Translations under genes and position numbers: made by a program
In this document: piece by piece, positions 1 to 8,520 of the stretch
Position numbering within the stretch: the first letter of the stretch is position 1
How the letters are laid out: each line of letters starts with the position of its first letter
Source of the DNA: SMWN01 sp965221455
GTDB lineage: Bacteria > Pseudomonadota > Gammaproteobacteria > Eutrophobiales > Eutrophobiaceae
Length of the DNA stretch: 64,000 nucleotides
NCBI GenBank assembly: GCA_965221455.1
Contig: OZ244890.1
Span: 1,488,001 to 1,552,000 of the forward strand
Direction: 5' to 3'
Notes under the pieces: model-generated
What the model saw: the letters and a program-made list of their open reading frames with translations, nothing else
Told to the model about the DNA's origin: nothing
The model's database searches: none

Positions 1-155
1 CCATATATATCAGGACGGAATCTATTAATAACAGGCGGTATGGGGTCACCGACACATTCTTGCACATCATTGACCAGGGAAATTCCCGGGTATCTCGCCT
101 CCAATGCTTTTGTCGTCTGTATTACTAAATTGTAATGCTCATTACTTTGAGACAT
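1..155 (-). CDS. Partial protein, possible PD-(D/E)xK-type nuclease (N-terminus only)
   Basis: The first 51 codons of a gene run off the left edge of the window. The start ATG lies 2 nt after the TGA stop of the upstream ParB-like gene, so the two are very likely co-transcribed. The visible part ends in VINRFRPDIY. An RPD[VI] stretch shortly after a short alpha/beta N-terminus is typical of small restriction-endonuclease-like proteins, where the Asp is the first catalytic acid. The E-x-K half lies outside the window, so the nuclease call is an inference. It could equally be an unrelated hypothetical protein. Confidence 0.45.
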   Translation of the reverse strand, partial: MSQSNEHYNLVIQTTKALEARYPGISLVNDVQECVGDPIPPVINRFRPDIY

Positions 156-157
156 TT

Positions 158-1198
158 TCAGTCTGATATATCTTTAATTAGATTCTGTAACTGTTCACTC
201 AGATCTTCCATTGCGCGGATTTGTTCTTCAGCAGTATCATGTTCTTTATGCTTTAGTGCCCGTACGTCGGAGTGAGGTATATCATTAATATGTCGTGATA
301 GTGCCTCTATTAGCTGATACATTGATGCGGTTTTTAGGGTCGCGTTGTTTTTTGTGCTGTTATTTTCTTCATCTCGGTCAAGTTGTTTTATAGCGTCTTT
401 GATTGAGTTTAACCCACCCTTTAAGAATATTTCTGTAGCTTGTTTATTTTTCAGAACTCTGGGTAGATTTCGTACATCAGCCAAATGATAGATTTTGCCA
501 TCGCGGATCCATTCTCCAAAATCTTCCATCACCAGACCTGCTGCAAATATAGCTTCTTTAATCTCTGGCTTTTGTAGCTCAACAAACCCACTATATCTAT
601 CAATATGAAACGCCGTATCATCCACTTTGTCCCGGTAGTACTCATCCATGTCACTGAAGGCATGAATCTGGCGTTCTATATCTTTCTTTTTACCACCGCA
701 TAGTGCAATTATTTCATCGTAATTCATCACTTTATCGTGGTAGTAGAGGTCATGAAGATACCTCGCCTTCTCATAAGCAGGCCATTGTCGGGCACCCACA
801 ATATGCGCAGTCATGCGTATTTTTTCAATATCTTTTTGTTGTGCATTCTCCAGTACAGTAGCTTTAATCTTTGTCCAGGTTTTTTCTTCAGTGTTTTTAT
901 TAAGTTCTTTATAAATAGCAAGCCGGGTATTTCCATCAATGCATATAAATTCGTCTTCTTTTCGGAAAACAGTGATGGGCGTCACGATGCCCTTGTTTGC
1001 CTGGATAGAGCTTTTAAGACTGGTATAAGAAGAGGAAGAGCCATTTTCTGTGGCAGAATGCAAGGCAAAAGCAATACGTTCGGCGTCCAGTTTACCTCCA
1101 TATTTTTCCAGGGCCATTTTTATTCTTGGGTTGTCCGGGTCGTAAGAAATTGTCTTAATGTCCAGCATTTCAGTTTGTTCCATCGTTTTATTCTCCAT
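158..1198 (-). CDS. ParB/Srx-fold N-terminal domain protein
   Basis: This 346-residue protein has a ParB/sulfiredoxin-like N-terminal domain. Residues 10-30 carry the strand-forming start with DPDNPR, and around residue 90 is DGNTRLAIYKEL, matching the ExNRRLAA-type nucleotide-binding box of the ParB superfamily. The rest is helical and resembles the DNA-binding part of phage or island ParB-like proteins rather than chromosomal ParB, and there is no parA partner. The C-terminus (about 295-346) looks like a coiled coil. The next gene downstream starts after 2 nt and may encode a nuclease, so this is more likely an accessory or defence operon than a partition locus. Confidence 0.7.
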   Translation of the reverse strand: MENKTMEQTEMLDIKTISYDPDNPRIKMALEKYGGKLDAERIAFALHSATENGSSSSYTSLKSSIQANKGIVTPITVFRKEDEFICIDGNTRLAIYKELNKNTEEKTWTKIKATVLENAQQKDIEKIRMTAHIVGARQWPAYEKARYLHDLYYHDKVMNYDEIIALCGGKKKDIERQIHAFSDMDEYYRDKVDDTAFHIDRYSGFVELQKPEIKEAIFAAGLVMEDFGEWIRDGKIYHLADVRNLPRVLKNKQATEIFLKGGLNSIKDAIKQLDRDEENNSTKNNATLKTASMYQLIEALSRHINDIPHSDVRALKHKEHDTAEEQIRAMEDLSEQLQNLIKDISD

Positions 1199-1225
1199 AA
1201 CTGTTTTGAGGGTTACTGCTTGTAG

Positions 1226-1693
1226 TCAAGATCGTATACAAAAATGATCCACCATCCTGGTCAGGATATCCAGCATTGGCGGGATTCTGTCCAATGATAA
1301 ATATTCATTAGCCTTATGAGCTTGTTCAATATCACCCGGACCAGGCACCACCGTATCCATACCCATTGCATTAAAATAAGGTCCTTCGGTGCCAAAGGCA
1401 ACCGTTCCTGATTCACGGCCGGATGATTTTTCAGCGACCTGAATCACTTCCGAATTTATATCAGTTTGGAATCCTGGTATACCGTCGAATATGGAATGAT
1501 ATTCAACACCTAAACCGGAACCGCCGATGGTCTCGGAAATCAGGTTTCTGAGTTCCCTTCTTGTTTCTTCCAGTTCCATTAGATTAACGACGGCACCGTT
1601 ACTCTGGTCCCACTGTGGATCAGTGCTGCTCACCAAAGGTGTCGCTACCAATTGTGAGAAACTTTCAAGCATCTCAGGGATTTTTTTGTTCAT
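1226..1693 (-). pseudogene. argE: argE-type acetylornithine deacetylase with internal in-frame deletion
   Basis: The 155-residue reading frame joins two ends of an M20 family acetylornithine deacetylase (normally about 380-390 residues). The N-terminal part (residues 1-37) has LVATPLVSSTDP and DQSN, typical of the ArgE start. From about residue 40 it continues directly into the C-terminal part, with GTVAFGTEGPYF and GPGDIEQAHKANEYLSLDRI. Some 230 central residues are missing, including the HxD, the second catalytic Asp and the Glu ligands. Only the last His ligand (in QAHKANEY) remains, so the product cannot form the di-zinc site. The frame is still open, which suggests a recent deletion. It diverges from ilvD and abuts the ParB-like module. 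Confidence 0.8.
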
Positions 1694-1815
1694 TTAGTCG
1701 CTCATATCAGGACTGTATGACTGTTGTCAGACGGCGAAAGATTTTATAATGTGCCGCGTTCCATTGCACCCTTTTATAGTCTAACTAATGCAGCCCATTT
1801 TATTCCGGAAATAAT

Positions 1816-3495
1816 ATGAAAAAGCCTTTGAATCGTTACAGTTCGCGTATTACGCAACCCAAGTCGCAAGGTGCCTCACAGGCCATGCTTTATGGCACTG
1901 GAATGACACGTGAAGATATGGACAAGCCGCAAGTCGGCATATCAAGTATTTGGTATGAGGGGAATACCTGCAATATGCACTTGTTATCTCTCGCTGAAAA
2001 AATTAAAGAAGGGGTTGTCAAGGCTGGCCTGGTGGGTATGCGGTTTAATACCGTCGGCGTCAGCGATGGTATTTCCATGGGGACAGATGGGATGAGTTAT
2101 TCTTTACAGTCACGCGACTTGATTGCTGACTCTATCGAAACTGTCATGGGTGCACAATGGTATGATGCTAATGTATCCATACCGGGTTGCGATAAAAATA
2201 TGCCTGGTTGTGTTATCGCCATGGGACGGTTGAATCGTCCTGCACTCATGGTTTACGGCGGCACAATCAAACCGGGTTATCGCGGTGAACAAAAGCTCGA
2301 CGTCATATCCGCCTTTCAGAGTTATGGTGAATTCATTGCTGGCAGTATTAATGAAGAAACACGTCAGGAGATTGTCAGTAAATCCTGCCCGGGTGCGGGT
2401 GCATGTGGCGGTATGTACACTGCCAATACCATGGCATCCGCTATTGAAGTCATGGGTATGTCGTTGCCTTATAGTTCTTCCATCCCCGCCGTTGATCCCG
2501 ACAAGTTGCAGGAATGTTTAAGCGTCGGCGAAGCTGTCAGGAATTTGTTGGAAAAAGATATTAAGCCACGCGATATCATGACGCGTGAAGCATTTGAAAA
2601 TGCCATGGTTCTAATTACGGTACTTGGAGGCTCGACGAATGCGGTGTTACATCTGATCGCGATGGCACGTTCGGTTGATGTTGCACTCACTATTGATGAT
2701 TTTCAGACCGTCAGTGATCGCACACCATTCCTCGCCGATTTGAAGCCCAGCGGCCAATATGTAATGGAAGATTTGCATCTTGTCGGCGGGACTCCCGCTG
2801 TCATGAAATTTTTATTGGAAAACGACATGATAAACGGCGATTGTTTGACTGTAACCGGTAAAACGATGGCGGAAAATCTTGCAGATTTACCGGGTCTGAA
2901 ACAGGGCCAGGACGTGATACATGCGTTGGCTGAACCTATCAAAGAAACAGGGCATATAAGAATCCTCAAAGGTAATCTTGCGCCTGGTGGTAGTGTTGCC
3001 AAGATTACCGGCAAAGAAGGCACGGAGTTTACTGGTCCGGCAAAGGTTTATGATTCTGAAGAGGACATGATCAAATCTCTTGAAGACAAAGAGATTAATA
3101 AGGGTGATGTTGTGGTGATTCGTTATGAAGGCCCCAAAGGTGGTCCTGGAATGCCTGAGATGTTAACACCGACATCCGCTATCATGGGCGCGGGTTTGGG
3201 TTCCGATGTTGCCATGATCACAGATGGTCGTTTTTCGGGTGGCTCGCATGGTTTCATTATCGGCCATGTCGTGCCGGAGGCACAGGAAGGTGGTCCGATT
3301 GCATTGGTCAGAACAGGCGATGTTATTACAATTGATGGTAGATCAAATATGCTTAATGTAGATATCTCTGATGCAGAGATGGTGCGCAGAAAAGAGTCAT
3401 GGGTTATGCCTCCATACAAAGCGTCAAAAGGAGCACTTTATAAATATATCAAGAATGTAAAATCCGCCTCGGATGGTTGTGTGACTGATGAGTAA
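1816..3495 (+). CDS. ilvD: Dihydroxy-acid dehydratase
   Basis: This 559-residue enzyme dehydrates 2,3-dihydroxy-isovalerate and -methylvalerate to the 2-keto acids of valine, leucine and isoleucine synthesis, in the cytoplasm. The Fe-S cluster cysteines are visible in GCDKNMPGC (about residue 119) and in SCPGAGACGGMY (about 190). The conserved VSDGISMGTDGM (about 82) and the C-terminal DGRFSGGSHGFIIGHVVPEA complete the IlvD/Edd signature. Length and the C-terminal serine motif fit IlvD rather than Edd or sugar-acid dehydratases. It is monocistronic and divergent from the argE relic. Confidence 0.95.
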   Translation: MKKPLNRYSSRITQPKSQGASQAMLYGTGMTREDMDKPQVGISSIWYEGNTCNMHLLSLAEKIKEGVVKAGLVGMRFNTVGVSDGISMGTDGMSYSLQSRDLIADSIETVMGAQWYDANVSIPGCDKNMPGCVIAMGRLNRPALMVYGGTIKPGYRGEQKLDVISAFQSYGEFIAGSINEETRQEIVSKSCPGAGACGGMYTANTMASAIEVMGMSLPYSSSIPAVDPDKLQECLSVGEAVRNLLEKDIKPRDIMTREAFENAMVLITVLGGSTNAVLHLIAMARSVDVALTIDDFQTVSDRTPFLADLKPSGQYVMEDLHLVGGTPAVMKFLLENDMINGDCLTVTGKTMAENLADLPGLKQGQDVIHALAEPIKETGHIRILKGNLAPGGSVAKITGKEGTEFTGPAKVYDSEEDMIKSLEDKEINKGDVVVIRYEGPKGGPGMPEMLTPTSAIMGAGLGSDVAMITDGRFSGGSHGFIIGHVVPEAQEGGPIALVRTGDVITIDGRSNMLNVDISDAEMVRRKESWVMPPYKASKGALYKYIKNVKSASDGCVTDE

Positions 3496-3700
3496 TTGTC
3501 GGCGACTATAAAGGTTCTTGTGCAGGAAGCTATAACCAGCCGTTTATGTGGAAGTTTATTGGCGCAAATTTATCAGGAACCGACGATTTATGCAAAGGCA
3601 CAGGGCCGTCATATGATGGAGCAGATGAGCAGTTAGGAGTTCACATGAACGTGGCAAGGGATATCTAAATGACTGGTTCATCGAAGTGGTGTAACGCTGA
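3496..3700. other. Intergenic spacer between ilvD and the phosphonate operon
   Basis: This 205-bp stretch lies between two convergent genes. A short plus-strand open frame (about 3497-3635, ending in RHMMEQMSS) runs directly after the ilvD stop but matches nothing I recognise and has no ribosome binding site. No clear terminator hairpin is visible. Confidence 0.4.
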
Positions 3701-4786
3701 CTAACGATTACAAATACTTTGCATTATTTGCACAAATCGTTGCATATCATCTTCACTGATTTCGCCCATACATGAAATACGGAACAAGGATTTCGTTAAT
3801 TCGCCCTGTCCGGCATAGATGACGAAACCTTCTCGCTTCAATGCATCATGCAATGTTGCGTAATCAATATTTTCAGGGAGATGGAACGCATTTAAAACAC
3901 AGGAAGAATCTTCCACTTTCATTAAGGCGTTAATGCCTGATTTCCCCAGACCATCACGGACGATGTTTAATCGGTTCCAGTAATTCTGTTTGCGTTGTTG
4001 TTGACCGCCTGTATCTTGCAGTTCTTGCAACGCTTCGGCCAGGGCATAAAAAGTTTGTATTGATTGTGTGAATGGTGTGCTGTTTTTATCTTGCTGTTGC
4101 AGATAGTCTGCGAGATTTAAATACAAGGTTCGTGCCGGCGTGCCCTGCATTTGTTGGAAAGCATCTCTTCTGCTGATGACAAAGGAAGTGCCGGGGACAG
4201 CATGTAAACATTTGTTGGCAGTTGCTGCGCATGCGGTGAGGTTCCATGCTTCAAAGTCAATATCTTCAGCACCGAAACTGCTGACGCCGTCTAATAGGAC
4301 AGGTACATTGTATTGTTTGCACACTTCAGCAATGGCAGCCACATCATTTAGTCGGCCGGTTGTTGTTTCGTGGTGTACGACAGCGACATGACTGATCTCT
4401 TCATGATATCGCAATTCATCTTCAAGCGTTTTTAAGTCTATCTTATCAGCCCATTCGTAATGTAGCGTCATATGATTGATACGATGAATTTTGGCAATCT
4501 TTGTCAGACGTTCGCCGTAGACGCCGTTTTCAATGATTAATACTTTACCGTGATCAGGGATCAGGCTACTCATCATGGCTTCCATTGCGGCTGTACCTGA
4601 ACCGCTCATGAGTATGGCGGTCCAGTTTTGCTTGTCCAATGAGTAGATATTCAGCAGCTCATTCCTGACGGTATTTTGCAGTTCGGTAAATTCAGTTTCT
4701 CGATGACAGATATCCGGGCGCAACATGGCTTCGCGCACACGTTTACTGACTACAACAGGCCCGGGGTTTAAAAGTATTTGTGTCAT
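3701..4786 (-). CDS. phnW: 2-aminoethylphosphonate--pyruvate transaminase
   Basis: This 361-residue class V PLP aminotransferase interconverts phosphonoacetaldehyde plus alanine and 2-aminoethylphosphonate (AEP) plus pyruvate. The start ILLNPGPVVVSKRVREAM and the HRETEFTEL box are family signatures. SGSGTAAMEA (about residue 61) binds the PLP phosphate, LLDGVSSFG (about 165) holds the PLP aspartate, and ATANKCLHAVPG (about 190) holds the Schiff-base lysine. PhnW often works in AEP breakdown. Here it is the last gene of a PepM/Ppd operon, so it most likely runs in the biosynthetic direction. Its ATG lies 4 nt after the stop of the decarboxylase gene. Confidence 0.9.
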   Translation of the reverse strand: MTQILLNPGPVVVSKRVREAMLRPDICHRETEFTELQNTVRNELLNIYSLDKQNWTAILMSGSGTAAMEAMMSSLIPDHGKVLIIENGVYGERLTKIAKIHRINHMTLHYEWADKIDLKTLEDELRYHEEISHVAVVHHETTTGRLNDVAAIAEVCKQYNVPVLLDGVSSFGAEDIDFEAWNLTACAATANKCLHAVPGTSFVISRRDAFQQMQGTPARTLYLNLADYLQQQDKNSTPFTQSIQTFYALAEALQELQDTGGQQQRKQNYWNRLNIVRDGLGKSGINALMKVEDSSCVLNAFHLPENIDYATLHDALKREGFVIYAGQGELTKSLFRISCMGEISEDDMQRFVQIMQSICNR

Positions 4787-4790
4787 TATT

Positions 4791-5945
4791 CTAAAAATTC
4801 GTGCCTATGTGTTGCATTAATCGTCGCAGTACTTCTACAGGTGTGATATCCGGGCGTGGCAGTTCCTTGATGGTGCCGGTCGAGATTTTCAGGTGCGCAA
4901 ACTTCGACCCTGCATTTTTCTGATTGTTGAATAAAGCATCAAGAAGTGCAATATCATTGCCTTCGTAACATTCGGTATAGCCGCAGGCAGCGGCGATATC
5001 CGCAAAACGAACGTTACTTGTGACGGTGGCTTGTGCACCTGTTGAATCATGAGCTTCGTTATCCAGTACAATATGCGTCAAGTTACTGTCACCATAACTA
5101 CCGAGTGTGGCAAAGTTACCCATGCGCATTAACGCGGCACCATCGCCTTCTACCACAATCACATGCAGATCAGGGCGAGCTAATGCTATACCCAGACCCA
5201 GTGAAGAAGCACAACCCATAGAGCCGACCATGTAGAATTGGTTTGGACGATCAGCAATGGCGAATAATTCTCTGCCGGTGAAGCCGGTCGTGGCAACGAC
5301 GACCGTCCTGGATTCCGGTGTGTGTGAAATAATATTTTTCAGTGCGTCACCTCTTGCAACGACGGTCTGTTCGGACTTGTTAAATTGTCTGCGTATGGTT
5401 TTATTTTTTTTAACCGCAACGATTTGTTTTTTCTTCAATTTACGGTCTGCGATAGTGCCTTTTTGCATAATGAAACCATAAGGGCGTTGTTCTTTTTCCA
5501 TATGTTCGCTGGCGCGTTGCAGGGCGGGAGTGATATCTGTTTCTTTTTTGGGAAAGGTTTCCCAGCGGATACGCATACTGTCCAACATTTCACCGGTTAT
5601 CTGGCCCATCAGCTCGTGTTGTGGTTCATCGCTTAGTTCCGGTGTTCCACGATGTGTCACAATAATGATCATGGGGATACGGAATACATAACTTAGGGAG
5701 GTGATCGGACTGACAGCATTGCCTAGCCCCGAGTTCTGCATCATGGCGATAGAACGTTCTCCGCCAATAGCAGCACCGGCGGCCGTGGCGATGGCGTCAC
5801 CTTCATTCGCCGCCGACACATAGTGCAACGTATCATCGTTAATTACATAATTAATAAAAGGCGTGAGGAAGGAACACGGCACACCGGTATAGCGCAAAAA
5901 ACCCAATTTACGAGCAGCTTTAATAAAAGCTTCAGCCTGTATCAC
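4791..5945 (-). CDS. ppd: Phosphonopyruvate decarboxylase
   Basis: This 384-residue thiamine diphosphate enzyme converts phosphonopyruvate to phosphonoacetaldehyde and CO2, the irreversible step that pulls the PepM equilibrium. The N-terminal PYR domain includes GVPCSFLTP and AANEGDAIATAAG, where the Glu activates the cofactor. The C-terminal PP domain has the VEGDGAALMRMGN motif (about residue 270) followed by NEAHDSTG, the metal/TPP-binding GDG-x(n)-N signature of the Ppd/sulfopyruvate decarboxylase family. Translation starts at a GTG. It follows the PepM fusion gene by 9 nt and precedes phnW by 4 nt. Confidence 0.92.
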   Translation of the reverse strand: MIQAEAFIKAARKLGFLRYTGVPCSFLTPFINYVINDDTLHYVSAANEGDAIATAAGAAIGGERSIAMMQNSGLGNAVSPITSLSYVFRIPMIIIVTHRGTPELSDEPQHELMGQITGEMLDSMRIRWETFPKKETDITPALQRASEHMEKEQRPYGFIMQKGTIADRKLKKKQIVAVKKNKTIRRQFNKSEQTVVARGDALKNIISHTPESRTVVVATTGFTGRELFAIADRPNQFYMVGSMGCASSLGLGIALARPDLHVIVVEGDGAALMRMGNFATLGSYGDSNLTHIVLDNEAHDSTGAQATVTSNVRFADIAAACGYTECYEGNDIALLDALFNNQKNAGSKFAHLKISTGTIKELPRPDITPVEVLRRLMQHIGTNF

Positions 5946-5954
5946 CTGATAAAC

Positions 5955-7610
5955 CTATAATTTGGTGAAATCACCGGCACGATCAATATCCGCCAGCGCA
6001 TTTATATCAATCCAATGACCGTTTATGTATTGAATTTTGATAGGGTGCTTCTGTTTGATCAGCTGATTAAGAAGATCGGCGAGAGACATTCGTTGGAAGT
6101 TTTCGTGTGTTTTTAATTCAGCAATGGCTGCCTCTAGCCACTGTTTTCCCTGACCACGCACGCGCAACATTCCCATCCATCGACCGGTTGGTGTTGCTGA
6201 TGAAGACTTTTTTGTTTCAGAAACATGGTTCAAATATACATCTTGTTTGAATATGGTTCTGTCTTCTTCCTGCGAGCAGTAGGCGTAATCGGGTGAACCG
6301 CTGTAATTTTCGTTCTCAACATTGGAATCAATGACAGCAACAATCTCGCCATCATTTTCGAGCAAATCTCGCAGGATGTAACTGCGAAACAGTAAATCAC
6401 CATAGGTGATGATCATATCCTCATGAAATTCATTGACTACTTGAGAGAGTGAAACCAATTCCCCCGTTGTTGCGTAATCTTTATTGATATACATTGCCAT
6501 ACCGCTGGAATCAATCGCTTCAGGTTTGTAACCTGCTACCAATATTACTTTGTTGATGTGCTGATTTTTAAATTCATCAAGTAGGTGACGTAAAACCGTT
6601 TTACCACCGATTGACAGCATTATTTTAGGCTTGTCTTCAGTCAGTTCGCCGAGTGCCAGGCCGCGACTGGCGGCCAGGACAATGGCTTTGGTTGCCGTGC
6701 TTTTGGGGTGTAAATATCGTTCTTGTGCCTGGCTGAGTTCGGCTGCACCCTGTAGCAGGAACAGTTTTTTGACGGGGGCGATATTATCTTCAACATTGGC
6801 GACCGATTCATCCACGTAAATTGCAGCACTGGTTTTTTCCATGGCCGCTACAGATGCACGGATCATGTGATTCGCCCAGATGATTAGACTGACATTCGCT
6901 TTTCTGAAGACATCCGTCGATGTGCCGTAATAGGTTGTTGGGATAATGACCAGAGGAGATCTATTCGCCCATTCATCGGCGAACTCCAGAATTTCATCCG
7001 CCCGTGATAATTTACTATGTATCAGTATCCCATCCGCACCTGCTTTGTGATAAGCCTCGGCGCGTTTAAGCGCTTCCCTGATCCCCCAGCCGGCGATTAA
7101 CGCTTCAACCCTGGCAACAATACAAAAATCATCATCATTCTGACTATCTTTCCCGGCTTTGATTTTGCCGCTAAATTCATCTACATCAGCCAGAGGCTGA
7201 TGTTCTCCATCAATAAAACTATTTGTTTTTGGAAATTGTTTATCTTCTATGCAGACGCCCGCGATGCTACGCTGTTCAAGTTTCTTGACCAGCCGACGCA
7301 TATTATTAAAATTGCCATAGCCAGTGTCTCCATCAAGCAAGATGGGAATGTTCGCGGCATCCGACATGAATTCCAGCATGTCAACGATCTGTGTCCAGCT
7401 TGCTTCATTACTGTCACGTACACCAAATTGAGCGGACATCGACAAGCCACTCCCCCAAATTCCCTTAAAGCCGGCTTTTTCGACGATTTGAGCAGAAATA
7501 CCGTTATGTGCTTCCATGATGAACTCAGGTTCATCGGATTCAAGTAGAGCACGGAACTTTGTACTTTTGCTCAGCGAATCATTTGTTTTCTCTAAATTAT
7601 GAGTTTTCAC
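5955..7610 (-). CDS. pepM: Phosphoenolpyruvate mutase fused to a nucleotidyltransferase domain
   Basis: Residues 1-300 form the PEP mutase, which rearranges PEP to phosphonopyruvate and makes the C-P bond. The diagnostic EDKxFPKxNS motif is present as EDKQFPKTNS (about residue 120), and LLDGDTGYGN (about 91) holds the metal/PEP residues. Residues 310-551 form a sugar-phosphate nucleotidyltransferase-like domain like that of PntC, which makes CMP-AEP for transfer to lipid or glycan. Its first loop reads VLAASRGLALGELT rather than the canonical AAGxGxRL, while DKPK and ITYGDLLFR are kept. I cannot tell if this is a subfamily trait or a loss. Translation starts at GTG 7610, immediately after the previous gene's stop with no spacer. 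Confidence 0.93.
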   Translation of the reverse strand: MKTHNLEKTNDSLSKSTKFRALLESDEPEFIMEAHNGISAQIVEKAGFKGIWGSGLSMSAQFGVRDSNEASWTQIVDMLEFMSDAANIPILLDGDTGYGNFNNMRRLVKKLEQRSIAGVCIEDKQFPKTNSFIDGEHQPLADVDEFSGKIKAGKDSQNDDDFCIVARVEALIAGWGIREALKRAEAYHKAGADGILIHSKLSRADEILEFADEWANRSPLVIIPTTYYGTSTDVFRKANVSLIIWANHMIRASVAAMEKTSAAIYVDESVANVEDNIAPVKKLFLLQGAAELSQAQERYLHPKSTATKAIVLAASRGLALGELTEDKPKIMLSIGGKTVLRHLLDEFKNQHINKVILVAGYKPEAIDSSGMAMYINKDYATTGELVSLSQVVNEFHEDMIITYGDLLFRSYILRDLLENDGEIVAVIDSNVENENYSGSPDYAYCSQEEDRTIFKQDVYLNHVSETKKSSSATPTGRWMGMLRVRGQGKQWLEAAIAELKTHENFQRMSLADLLNQLIKQKHPIKIQYINGHWIDINALADIDRAGDFTKL

Positions 7611-8369
7611 TTAATTTTTTGGCATGTTTGCAAGTTTTGGTAATACTGACTTTCTTGCCCTGTTGATATCTTCAGGAAAATCTATTTCCAACCAGGGCAA
7701 ACCCGTAATATCCTCGAATGAATATCGATCAGGTTCTGCCAATAATAAATCTCGTATCACTTCTTCATAAGGTGTTTCATCTTCTCCTCTACTGATATAT
7801 TCACGTGCTTTCAAGTTAAGTTGTCTCGCAGTTTGACAGGTAAACTTAAACAAGCCGACTGATTCACCTTGAAATTCAAACACAAGATTTTTATCAATAT
7901 TCTTTCTGAATTCGATTAGTATATTATTACTCACACATAATTTAACGGGTTCTTCGCCCGGTTCGAAATTCTGATCAAGTAGAAAAATATTCTCTTTATC
8001 CGAGTTGATCAGCCTGGCAATAATATTGTGGTCATAGAGCACATCCGCATCCATCAAAATGAATTCCTGCTTTAGCTCTAAAGTCTCTAATCCGATTAAC
8101 ATACTCAAAATGCTACCTTTGGTGAAATCTGGATTAAAACAAAGTTCAACCGAACTCACGCCGATGTCTGACAACGACAACATTGATTGGATCATATCGG
8201 CTTTAAACCCTGTGACTATAACGATATCATCCATGCCATGGTAATTGAGAATCTCAAGATGTCTTTGCAGTAGACTTTTCCCATCAAACTCAAGTAAGCA
8301 TTTAGGTCTGTTTTTGGAATGGTTTCCCAGACGTTGACCCATTCCGGCTGCGAGGATTATCGTTTTCAT
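7611..8369 (-). CDS. Nucleotidyltransferase of the LicC/PntC type
   Basis: This 252-residue single-domain NTP transferase is the first gene of the phosphonate operon. It has a canonical nucleotide loop, LAAGMGQRLG (residues 6-15), followed by the basic NRPKCLLEFDGK. ILMDADVLYD (about 99) holds the metal-binding Asp, and the LPWLEIDFPEDINRA end (about 227) is typical of phosphocholine or CMP-AEP cytidylyltransferases. It probably activates AEP or a related alcohol or amine with CTP. Its presence next to a PepM-fused nucleotidyltransferase domain is redundant unless the two have different substrates. Confidence 0.8.
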   Translation of the reverse strand: MKTIILAAGMGQRLGNHSKNRPKCLLEFDGKSLLQRHLEILNYHGMDDIVIVTGFKADMIQSMLSLSDIGVSSVELCFNPDFTKGSILSMLIGLETLELKQEFILMDADVLYDHNIIARLINSDKENIFLLDQNFEPGEEPVKLCVSNNILIEFRKNIDKNLVFEFQGESVGLFKFTCQTARQLNLKAREYISRGEDETPYEEVIRDLLLAEPDRYSFEDITGLPWLEIDFPEDINRARKSVLPKLANMPKN

Positions 8370-8520
8370 ATTCCCGGTAGTCGTGGATATTGTTGTTCTA
8401 TAAAGACAAGCGAATAGTACTTGATGATGCTGTATTAAGTATAGTGGGTGCTATCATGTATATGATCTTTACAGTATTGTTAACTAGAATAAAACTGATG
8501 TTAATACAGGCAATTTGATC

